This document shows positions 55,694 to 64,000 of a stretch of DNA of 64,000 nucleotides, piece by piece. Source of the stretch: Lunularia cruciata (lineage: Eukaryota; Streptophyta; Marchantiopsida; Lunulariales; Lunulariaceae); assembly GCA_948567375.1 (NCBI GenBank), contig OX419756.1, forward strand, positions 2,671,001 through 2,735,000, given 5' to 3'. A model generated the notes under the pieces. That model made no database searches. It saw only the letters and a program-made list of their open reading frames with translations, and was not told the origin of the DNA. Made by a program: the position numbers and the translations under genes. Numbering within the stretch: the first letter of the stretch is position 1; every line of letters begins with the position of its first letter.

Positions 55694-56466
55694 GTATCTT
55701 CAGAATTCGTTCAGAGTTAGTATAGTTTAGATTTCGTACATTAAAAATGTCTGTAGAGGAAGTTGAGGAGTCCTTAAGCTAGCTCCTGGATAGTCACTCC
55801 GTTCGATTAGTGGTATGGTGGACATTTGTAGGCGTCATCCGGTGGTACCAGTTTCAAAATGTGAGGATACCAAGTTTCTCCAGGGATATTGGTGTGAGCT
55901 CACTGCGTGATTCTCTATAGAACTGAGCCTGATATCGGGGAGCATGACGACCAGAGAAGATTTTAAGGTGGTAATTCTCTCTTCTGCATTTGACTCTGTA
56001 AGATATTAAGGGTCTTGGTCGCAATTAATCAGGAGAAAATGCAATCAAATTATCATTTGAGTCTACGGCTTTTACGGTGTCTTTATCCCGATCTCATCGA
56101 GATCGATTTACTGCTCTGGAATGTTCTCTGACTCGATAAGCATATCTGGTTATCGCTTAGCTCTAGGTTATCAGGTGAGCATGCTACCATCGACGTTGAT
56201 TCTCTTGTAATAGACCAGTCGTCGTGAACATGCCACCGCCAGGTTCAACAATGATATTGTCAGTTTGAAACTGTTAAGGACAATCTTTTAAGTTAGAGCA
56301 GTTACTTGTGTATGTTTAGAATGAATGGCTTCAGGAGCCTTGCCCTGGCTAAAGGCCCTTATATGATCATTTGCCTCAATATGGCAATCTGCGAGCAATG
56401 AGTTTGTATTCATTTGGATGTTTAATTTGATACGGGGATCATCTAACCTTTTAGTATGATGTTCAG

Positions 56467-57219
56467 GTGAACGACATGGTATACGAACTATACAGTCCTG
56501 GTAATGAGAAGACGAAATGTGAAATTTTGTTTTTCCATGGACTTCGATTTGGAGATAGTCTAGAATCTGAGATCTATTTATCAACTTGGAAGTCGGGAAA
56601 TTTGTCATCACAGGAAATTTGGCCCATGACATGGCTACCTGAGCGATTCCCATGGGCGAGGATTCTAGCTATAAGATATGACTCGTCTGTCATAACCACA
56701 GCAGATAGAGGTAGATTTGATCTTCATAATACTACGGAATGTCTGGCCCGAGATCTAGTTCATGCAGGGGTGGGGAAGTCGACTGCTTGCCCAGTGATAT
56801 TTGTCGGGCACAGTTTTGGTGGACTTGTGATGAAACAATTATGTTTCTATGTCGATTATAAAGAAACTAGTTCAGTGTCTCAACAAGAAAAAGCACAGAT
56901 GAAATGTTTGTTAGAGAGCATCAAAGGATTATTTTTCTATGGAACTCCTCATCGTGGGATGTCATCACGATATGATATACCCATGAAAAATCCTAGTCCT
57001 TTAATGGAGTTCGTAAAAGTACTCAGCGCCGAAGCTGCAAGACTACATCAACACCTGGAGAACTTACAAAGGCGCTACGAATGGGAGATTGGTGGAGTTG
57101 GAGAGACCAAGGAAACATGCTTGGCATGCGGAAAGCGAAGACCGTTGTGGTTGCAGATCATGCTGGCAGGAGCTAATCTATGTAGCTGTGGTTTCCAAGC
57201 AGTAAGGCATGACAACTAC
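56467..57219 (+). CDS. Copy B exon: alpha/beta-hydrolase N-terminal part
   Basis: The exon begins after acceptor GATGTTCAG and ends at a consensus donor (GTAAGT, 57220). 251 codons. FFHG, GHSFGG (nucleophile Ser) and GTPHRG are present. The protein opens VNDMVYELYSPG, the usual edge of the SERAC1-like fold, so little is missing upstream. The end is Cys-rich (CLACG, CSCG) as in copy A. Confidence 0.82.
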
Positions 57220-60200
57220 GTAAGTATCCTGTTATCCCCATCGAACTCCTCAGATGCCTCATAACACCTTTGTGATGCCAACAACTCAAATCTAACTTAA
57301 TGTCGTTCCAAGCTGTAGTGTATTCACAAATCAATGTGAATGGTCTTATGTCCACAGAGAGCTCCGTACGGTACTTGGAACAATGTGTATCAAACGCAGA
57401 TCCTGACCAAGAGATAGTAATGGACAAACTTTCTACAATTGAGATCATCTCGTGATTATCAATTTCCTCTCAACTTGGGTGAGCTCCGAGCGTCCAAACC
57501 TTACTCCATGAGCAAGATCAGGTTAATTTTTCCAATCTAAGAGATATGCTAAAAGCCATAGGCCCTGCCATTTCTCGATGTCTATGTACAGAGTGATTTC
57601 AAAGGTATCGTTGTGGAGGAAGGATCGGCACGGTATGGTGATCAATTCACAATGGTGGATGCGGATCACATCTCATTGTGCCAACCTGAAACCCGGAAAT
57701 CCAACTCTTACACACGTTTGATAAAGTTTGTCGAGCAGGTATGTTTAAAGTTCGTTGCTGCACAGGTTCTCTAACCTATATCTTGTCGGTCGGAATATAT
57801 TTCTCTTCAAGTTGGCTTGATATGCTAGAAAATATTTTGAAGAAGTCTTCGCACATATTTTACTTTCATCATGTATCACAACTAGTTTAATCAACCTATG
57901 TCCATTGTGCAATGTTTCAGGTTACTGGAATGGTGCAAGAACCCCGAAACTGGCCCCATTCTACAAGAGGCCTGAACACATATGCACCACTTCCGGACCT
58001 AGAGGCAAGCATTCGGGGAGCGTTGGAAGAGAAAGATGTAGTTTTGTTGTATGGCAATCCCGGAAGTGGTAAATCCACTCTGGCCAGATACATAAGAGAT
58101 TACTACTCACATAGTCCTTATGAACTGCGAGGCAGGAACAAAATTGCCACTGGATCTAGCCGGGATGATCCGCTTTCTGAACCCAGGAAGTGCATCATCG
58201 TTTTCTTGGAATGTGGGTCCGGGGCGGATGTGGGATCCAAGCTGTCAGAACTTTTCCATAGCCTTGGTTCGGTGGCAAGTTCTAGGTCAGACTACAGTTC
58301 AGATAAAATTGTTCGCATCACACAAGAAATACGATCTGTACTCAAAATGCAAGAAACTTTGATAATCCTGGATGACGTATGGGAACAGCATTTCATTAAA
58401 GCTTTCGTTGCTGACCTTGCGTTTGATTTACATCATCAAGTGAAATTTCTAATCACCTCCAGAATTTCCACCATATGGAATTCTTCAGTTCGCATAGAAA
58501 TTCCACCAGTCAGCTTGGAGAACGCAGAACGGATCCTGGCTGCGCATGCAGGATTTCCCCATCTCGAACTGCCCTCGGATTTGAAGGTTTGCGTTGCCAT
58601 AACCTGCTAGTTTCATGTTTTATTGCCACGGCCAAATTGTCCAACTTCTCTCTCTGTACTTACTATTGTAGTTATTTCATTTGATGATATAACTTGTAAC
58701 TTGATGGAGTTGCTGCGTAGCCGCAGATATGATATGAGAAATTATTTCTCGTATCAAGCAAAAATTATCCAAATTGGATTATTGCTTGACACATATGTTT
58801 GCTGATTGCATCTAGTGGTACAAAACACTTGCAGGTTACTGTTGATCGTTTGATAAAACGAACAGAGTGTAATCCATTGGCTCTGGCGACGGTAGGATCG
58901 AGAATATGCAAGAGCAAGAACGAGGATCCCAAGGAGTGGATTCAGGTGACAAAGGATTACTCCAGCACCATCATTGGCCTCGGCGAAGGCGCAGATTCAC
59001 ATCTCACACCAGTATTTGATTCTCCGTATGAAAGAAATATTGGAGAAACATTGTTGTTGACATACAGACACTTGTCACAGGGTGCTAGATGTCTGCTTAT
59101 TTTGATCGCGAACTGTGATGGGAAAAGCATTCCCCGGCATGTTGTGCGCAAGCTGCACGCAAGAATTCAACTCCGAGAAGCAGAAAATCTGGTGATATTT
59201 AACAATCACGTAAAAAAATTGACAGAAGATGGTACTATGCTGCAAGTCAACGCCGCTTCCACTATGTTGTTTGATCCGACACTTGCTCTCAGTTCCTCGC
59301 AGCCATACGCGGGCAGTTGCCATAACTATGAAACCTTGGGGTTTCATGATTTACAACGGAAGTTTGTCAACAACCACAATGAAACGAGGAATAATGTCAT
59401 GAAGGTGATGGATTCCTTACTGGGTCCCTGCCGCGGTGGAGCATCCTCTGTACAAATCACGCTAGATGAACACCGCGGCGCCTTCAAGGAGATCCTTGCA
59501 CTTTGCATTCTTTATTTAAGGAAGCCGTATGCACAGAGAGCCGCCGAATACCTGGGAATACGTGATCCAGATTTCAATCTTTTCAAGGAACTACGGGTTG
59601 TACTAGCACCCCTTGTTACCCTGTTGTGTGAGGAACTGTCAGAGGACGAAGGGCGAAATCACGAAAACTCAGAGAGTGAGGACGAGAGCAACCAATCGTC
59701 AAAGAGAGAGTACGAGGTCGAAGCGGACTTGGACAAATCGGTTGGTTGTGCGAAGCAGGTAATGGAAGAATATTTCCTAGAGGGTATATCAGTTCGAGTT
59801 GACGAGGAAGTGGAAACATGCGCGAAAAATGTAGTGACAGTGGCGCATTTCACCTAGTAAATGCATGAAACCAAATATTCGAACCTTAGTTACAAACATA
59901 AAAGGTAACTACGAATTCTCTGAACATGAAAATTTTAATAGTTTTCTTATTTGGCTAAGAATCGAGTCTACTGCTATTTTATGTTATTTTTACGCCCATT
60001 GGGGAGATACTAAACCGTACATCTCTTACCTGCTCTTGTGGAATTCCTCATGAACTCTTTGCAATAAATTGCTATTAACCTAATCTACATAATTTTGCAA
60101 ATAAACAACCATGGGACGGGTGTCACTGACTATTTCATTTCATGACGTGTAATTCTTTCTGTTAGAGATCTTGTTTTAGTGAATGACTTTAGTGGACATG

Positions 60201-63200
60201 TAGGATATGCATAGAGTTGAAGTGGTGCAACCTTTCACTAGGTAATTTTTCAACTCACTTTGAGTTTTTGAACTTGACTATAATTGAGACTATAATCATC
60301 ACAAATTGATCTTGTGTAGTTTTGCTCCTAATGAGAAGGAGTGAACGCATTCCCCCTTGCGCAGGTAATGATCAAGATCGTTTGCAACGGTGAACTCCAT
60401 GATGATAGTCTTGTAACTTTGCTGTCTTCTTTCAAGTTTGGGCCCGCCATTGCCACCGTATTACGCAATCTTTACTACTCAAAGCTAGAGTCAACACTGG
60501 AAGGTCACATTCCAAGGACGATACAGAATTTGGTCAGTTCGTCGCGCGGAGATATAAACCAACCACCGCCAATCCAGGCACTTCACTTGTTTTATCTTGA
60601 TCGGCTAGCGTGGCTCTCCGCTCCTCGACAAGAGATTCAAGCATTCCCCGGTGCCATTGAGGCAGTGGTGAATTCCTACTGGCCTGATCATGAGGATTGT
60701 TTTGTGCTCTCTGTGTACAAAATAAGCACCTTGTATGCTTTGAGCGTTGACGCTGTAGGTCAGAAGAAAATGGGAGAAATCAGTGGGGCCATTCCGAAGC
60801 TGCTATCATGGATCCAGAAGGAAAGCGGGGATATTGCTTCACCGTCCGTACACTTTGTATTGATAGGAGTTCTGCACAATTTGACAGTGATACATGAGTC
60901 GAATAGAAAGCAGATTGTGGAACACCATGGCGCTGTTGAAGGATTGGTGAAGCTCTTGGATAGTGAAAAGAGCGTCGCGTTCTTTGTACTGTTGGCATCT
61001 ACGCTACGAAATGTGGCATCCCAAATCGAAGGAGCCCAGCAGATAGGAGAAGTCAGTGGGGTCATTCCGAAGCTGCTGTCATTGATCCACAAGGAAAGCG
61101 GGGATATTGCTTCACCCTTCTTGCAGTTGGCATTGATAGGAGTTCTGCACAATTTGACAGTGATACATAAGTCGAAGCAGATTATGGAACACCATGGCGC
61201 TGTTGAAGGATTGGTGAAGCTCTTGGATGGTGAGAGGAGCTCCGAGTTCCTTCAACATTTGGCATATACACTAGCGAATGTGGCATTGGGAATCGGAGGA
61301 GCGCAGAAAATACAAGTCAGTGGAGCCATTCCGAAGCTGCTGTCATTGATCCACAAGGAAAGCGGGGATATTGCTTCACAGGAGGCATTCATGCGAGTTC
61401 TGTCTAATTTGACAGGGGCACATGACTCAAATACAAAGCAGATTGTGGAACAGCATGGTGCTGTTGAACGATTGGTGAAGCTCTTGGATGGTGAGAAGAG
61501 CTCCAAGTTCCTTCAACAATTGGCAATTACACTAGGGAATGTTGCAATGGAAATCGAAGGAGCGCAGAAAATACAAGTCAGTGGGGCCATTCCCAAGCTG
61601 CTGTCAATGATCCACAAGAAAAGCGGGGATATTGCTTCACAGGAGGATTTCATGCGAGTTTTGCACCATTTGACAGTGATGCATGAGTCGAATAGAAAGC
61701 AGCTTGTTGAACACCATGGCGCTGTTGAAGGATTGGTGAAGCTCTTGGATGGTGAGAAGAGCTCCAAGTTCCTTCAACATTTGGCATATACACTAGCGAA
61801 TGTGGCATTGGGAATCGAAGGAGCGCAGAAAATACAATTCAGTGGGGCCATTCTGAAGCTGCTGTCATTGATCCACAAGGAAAGCGGGGATATTGCTTCA
61901 CAGGAGGCATTCATGCGAGTACTGCACAATTTGACAGTGATACATGAGTCGAATAGAAAGCAGATTGTTGAACACCATGGCGCTGTTGAAGGATTGGTGA
62001 AGCTCTTGGATGGTGAGAAGAGCTTCAAGTTCCTTCAACATTTGGCAGATACACTAGCGAATGTCGCATTGGGAATCGAAGGAGCGCAGAAAATCCAAGT
62101 CAGTGGGGCCATTCCGAAGCTGCTGTCATTGATCCACAAGGAAAGCGGGGATATTGCTTCACAGGAGGCATTCATGGGACTTCTGAACAATTTGACCGTG
62201 ATACATGAGTCGAATAGAAAGCAGATTGTGGAACAGCATGAAGCTGTTGAAGGATTGGTGAAGCTCTTGGATGGTGAGAAGAGCTCCACGTTCCTTCAAC
62301 ATTTGGCATATACACTAGGGACTCTGGCAATGGGAATCGAAGGAGCGCAGAAAATACAAGTCAGTGGGGCCATTCCGAAGCTGCTGTCATTGATTCACAA
62401 GGAAAGCGGGGATATTGCTTCACAGGAGGCATTCATGCGAGTTCTGCACAATTTGACAGTGATACATGAGTCGAATAGAAAGCAGATTGTGGAACAGAAT
62501 GGAGCTGTTGAAGGATTGGTGAAGCTCTTGGATGGTGAGAAGAGCTCCACGTTCCTTCAACATTTGGCATATACACTAGGGACTCTGGCAATGGGAATCA
62601 AAGGAGCGCAAAAAATACAAGTCAGTGGGGCCATTCCGAAGCTGTTGTCATTGATCCACAAGGAAAGCGGGGATATTGCTTCACATGAGGCATTCATGCG
62701 AGTTCTGCACAATTTGACAGTGATACATGAGTCGAATAGAAAGCAGATTGTGGAACAGCATGGCGCTGTTGAAGGATTGGTGAAGCTCTTGGATGGTGAG
62801 AAGAGCTCCACGTTCCTTCAACATTTGGCATATACACTAGGGAATGTGGCAATGGGAGTCGAAGGAGCGCAAAAAATACAAGTCAGTGGGGCCATTCCGA
62901 AGCTGGTATCATTGATCCACAAGGAAAGCGGAGATATTGCTTCACAGGAGGCATTTATGCGAGTTCTGCAAAATTTGACAGGGGCACATGAGTCGAATAG
63001 AAAGCAGATTGTGGAACAGCATGGCGCTGTTGAAGGATTGGTGAAGCTCTTGGATGGTGAGAAGAGCTCCACGTTCCTTCAACATTTGGCATATACACTA
63101 GGGCATGTGACAATGGGAATCGAAGGAGCGCAGAAAATACAAGTCAGTGGGGCCATTCCGAAGCTGCTGTCATTGATCCACAAGGAAAGCGGAGATATTG

Positions 63201-64000
63201 CTTCACAGGAGGCATTCATGGGAGTTGTCAACAATTTGACAGGGATAGATGAGTCGAATAGAAAGCAGATTGTGGAACAGCATGGAGCTGTTGAAGGACT
63301 GGTGAAGCTCTTGGATGGTGAGAAGAGCTCCACGTTCCTTCAACATTTGGCATATACACTAGGGAATGTGGCAATGGGAATCGAAGGAGCGCAGAAAATA
63401 CAAGTCAGTGGGGCCATTCCGAAGCTGCTGTCATTGATCCACAAGGTAAGCGGGGATATTGCTTCACAGGAGGCCTTCTTGCGAGTTCTGCACAATTTGA
63501 CAGTGATACTTGGGTCGAATAGAAAGCAGATTGTGAAACAGCATGGCGAATAGAAAGCAGATTGTGGAAGAACATGGCGCTGTTGAAGGATTGGTGAAGC
63601 TCTTGGAAGGTGAGAAGAACCGCACGTTCCTTCAATATTTGGCATATACACTAGGGAATGTGGCAATGGGAATCGAAGGAGCGCAGAAAATACAAGTCAG
63701 TCGGGCCATTCCGAAGCTGCTGTCATTGATCCACAAGGAAAGCGGGGATATTGCTTCACAGGAGGCATTCATGGAGTTGTCAACAATTTGACAGGGATAG
63801 ATGAGTCGAATAGAGAGCAGATTGTGGAACAGCATGGAGCTGTTGAAGGATTGGTGAAGCTCTTGGATGGTGAGAAGAGCCCCACGTTCCTTCGATATTT
63901 GGCATATACACTAGGGAATGTGGCAATGGGGAATCGAAGGAGCGCAGAAAATACAAGTCAGTGGGGCCATTCCGAAGCTGCTGTCATTGATCCACAAGGT
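56467..64000 (+). CDS. Receptor gene copy B: hydrolase - NB-ARC - expanded ARM repeats, 3' end outside
   Basis: Exons 56467-57219, 57562 (or 57592)-57738, 57921-58586, 58835-59758 and 60365 onward join in phase 0. The predicted cytosolic protein has a hydrolase (Ser in GHSFGG, His in ADHISL), an ATP-dependent NB-ARC switch (GNPGSGKST, LIILDDVW, NPLAL, FHD) and a long superhelix of ARM-type repeats. By analogy with plant NLRs the repeats would sense or hold, NB-ARC switch, and the hydrolase execute. The copy lacks the frame lesions of copy A, but a 31-bp duplication at 63517-63578 creates TAG at 63551-63553. As read here it would end after about nine perfect units. Confidence 0.82.
57562..57738 (+). 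CDS. Copy B exon: hydrolase C-terminal part with catalytic His
   Basis: LPFLDVYVQ, VVEEGSARYGDQF, ADHISLCQPE and FVEQ, then donor GTATGT. The His in ADHIS is the expected third member of the catalytic triad. The alternative acceptor at 57591 would shorten the exon by ten codons. Confidence 0.75.
57921..58586 (+). CDS. Copy B exon: NB-ARC nucleotide-binding part
   Basis: 222 codons between TGTTTCAG and GTTTGC. P-loop GNPGSGKST at 58053-58079, kinase-2 LIILDDVW near 58359, RNBS-B KFLITSRIS near 58443. Differs from copy A by only a few residues. Confidence 0.88.
58835..59758 (+). CDS. Copy B exon: ARC subdomains and acidic linker
   Basis: 308 codons between CTTGCAG and GTAATG. CNPLALATVG replaces GLPLA; FHD at 59342-59350 replaces MHD. 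The linker is SESEDESNQSS-rich. The donor GTAATG is weaker than GTAAGG in copy A. Confidence 0.85.
60365..63553 (+). CDS. Copy B exon: ARM repeat domain up to the first stop
   Basis: Opens VMIKIVCNGELHDDSLVTLL in frame with the previous exon. Two older units (about 60760-61300, with SPSVHF- and SPFLQL-type insertions) are followed by perfect 261-bp (87-residue) units starting KIQVSGAIPKLLS near 61307, 61568, 61829, 62090, 62351, 62612, 62873, 63134 and 63395. Each unit holds two helical ARM-like repeats (SGAIPKLLSLIH and HGAVEGLVKLLDGEK). High identity between units implies recent expansion or conversion. TAG at 63551-63553 comes from the 31-bp duplication. Confidence 0.88.
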   Translation, partial: VMIKIVCNGELHDDSLVTLLSSFKFGPAIATVLRNLYYSKLESTLEGHIPRTIQNLVSSSRGDINQPPPIQALHLFYLDRLAWLSAPRQEIQAFPGAIEAVVNSYWPDHEDCFVLSVYKISTLYALSVDAVGQKKMGEISGAIPKLLSWIQKESGDIASPSVHFVLIGVLHNLTVIHESNRKQIVEHHGAVEGLVKLLDSEKSVAFFVLLASTLRNVASQIEGAQQIGEVSGVIPKLLSLIHKESGDIASPFLQLALIGVLHNLTVIHKSKQIMEHHGAVEGLVKLLDGERSSEFLQHLAYTLANVALGIGGAQKIQVSGAIPKLLSLIHKESGDIASQEAFMRVLSNLTGAHDSNTKQIVEQHGAVERLVKLLDGEKSSKFLQQLAITLGNVAMEIEGAQKIQVSGAIPKLLSMIHKKSGDIASQEDFMRVLHHLTVMHESNRKQLVEHHGAVEGLVKLLDGEKSSKFLQHLAYTLANVALGIEGAQKIQFSGAILKLLSLIHKESGDIASQEAFMRVLHNLTVIHESNRKQIVEHHGAVEGLVKLLDGEKSFKFLQHLADTLANVALGIEGAQKIQVSGAIPKLLSLIHKESGDIASQEAFMGLLNNLTVIHESNRKQIVEQHEAVEGLVKLLDGEKSSTFLQHLAYTLGTLAMGIEGAQKIQVSGAIPKLLSLIHKESGDIASQEAFMRVLHNLTVIHESNRKQIVEQNGAVEGLVKLLDGEKSSTFLQHLAYTLGTLAMGIKGAQKIQVSGAIPKLLSLIHKESGDIASHEAFMRVLHNLTVIHESNRKQIVEQHGAVEGLVKLLDGEKSSTFLQHLAYTLGNVAMGVEGAQKIQVSGAIPKLVSLIHKESGDIASQEAFMRVLQNLTGAHESNRKQIVEQHGAVEGLVKLLDGEKSSTFLQHLAYTLGHVTMGIEGAQKIQVSGAIPKLLSLIHKESGDIASQEAFMGVVNNLTGIDESNRKQIVEQHGAVEGLVKLLDGEKSSTFLQHLAYTLGNVAMGIEGAQKIQVSGAIPKLLSLIHKVSGDIASQEAFLRVLHNLTVILGSNRKQIVKQHGE
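63517..63578 (+). repeat. 31-bp tandem duplication inside the ARM array
   Basis: GAATAGAAAGCAGATTGTG and then 12 more bases to CATGGC occur at 63517-63547 and 63548-63578 with three mismatches. Length 31 shifts the frame by one and exposes TAG. Confidence 0.92.
63554..64000 (+). pseudogene. Copy B ARM array after the stop, frameshifted
   Basis: Two more units (KIQVS starts at 63687 and 63948) continue. One base is missing near 63774 (CATGGAG for CATGGGAG), which restores the original frame, and one is added near 63928 (ATGGGGAAT for ATGGGAAT), which breaks it again. The array runs off the window. Confidence 0.8.

Larger units (their letters stand above)
53800..64000 (+). repeat. Segmental duplication, copy B (continues past the window)
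   Basis: Pair of 8551-17403. Upstream region, splice sites and introns are conserved. A 27-bp stretch (TTTAACTTTCTTAAGCG core) is locally duplicated near 54415-54470 in this copy only. The main difference is the longer repeat array after 61.3 kb. Confidence 0.92.

Noticed and set aside
60760..63835. Many 84-codon minus-strand frames at 261-bp spacing
   Set aside because: Their spacing is that of the ARM repeat unit; they are shadows, though useful as a measure of the period.
61307..64000. CRISPR-like regular array
   Set aside because: The units are long, contiguous and coding, with no spacer structure; this is a eukaryotic protein repeat.

Overview
The window looks like nuclear DNA of a land plant. 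It has spliced genes, 5-bp target-site duplications (TSDs), chromodomain Ty3/gypsy elements primed by an initiator-Met tRNA, and an organelle-like insert. A hydrolase domain fused to a plant NB-ARC immune-receptor core points to a non-seed plant (liverwort, other bryophyte, lycophyte or fern). This is an inference; no sequence here fixes the species.

Two paralogous immune-receptor genes lie on the + strand about 45.3 kb apart. Copy A spans 11.2-17.4 kb and copy B runs from 56.5 kb past the right edge. Each encodes a SERAC1-like alpha/beta-hydrolase, then NB-ARC (P-loop, kinase-2, RNBS-B, NPLAL in place of GLPLA, FHD in place of MHD), then a tandem armadillo-type repeat domain. Copy A is probably a pseudogene: it has a frameshifted segment with TAA at 15130 and a TAG at 17185. 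Copy B has a much expanded repeat array (261-bp units) that breaks near the edge through a 31-bp duplication.

Between the genes is a nest of LTR retrotransposons whose order can be read from TSDs. G5 is oldest (minus). G2 (21426-52229, minus) inserted into it with TSD GTTTG. G3 (25145-44640, minus) inserted into the G2 protease region with TSD TAGAC/TAGAT, and G1 (45972-51624, plus) inserted into G2 with TSD GGAAG. A different Ty3/gypsy element, M1 (25211-35112, minus), inserted into a G3 LTR with TSD ATGAG. G3 also holds a 692-bp solo LTR and a 3.2-kb insert full of GA-rich tandem repeats. G1, G2 and G3 are chromoviruses with gag, protease, RT, RNase H and integrase-chromodomain. All their LTRs carry perfect heat-shock-element arrays upstream of a TATA box.

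M1 is the most unusual object. Besides gag, protease, RT, RNase H and integrase it encodes a cytosine-5 DNA methyltransferase domain between protease and RT, and a PHD finger after the integrase. It is decayed; most of its stop codons fit C-to-T change.

The left 8.5 kb holds a non-LTR retrotransposon with a long open RT frame, repeated tail segments that bracket an organelle-like insert with the 3' half of a tRNA-fMet, and remnants of older gypsy elements. A 5'-truncated relative of the same LINE lies just upstream of copy B. The rest is AT-rich DNA without recognisable genes.
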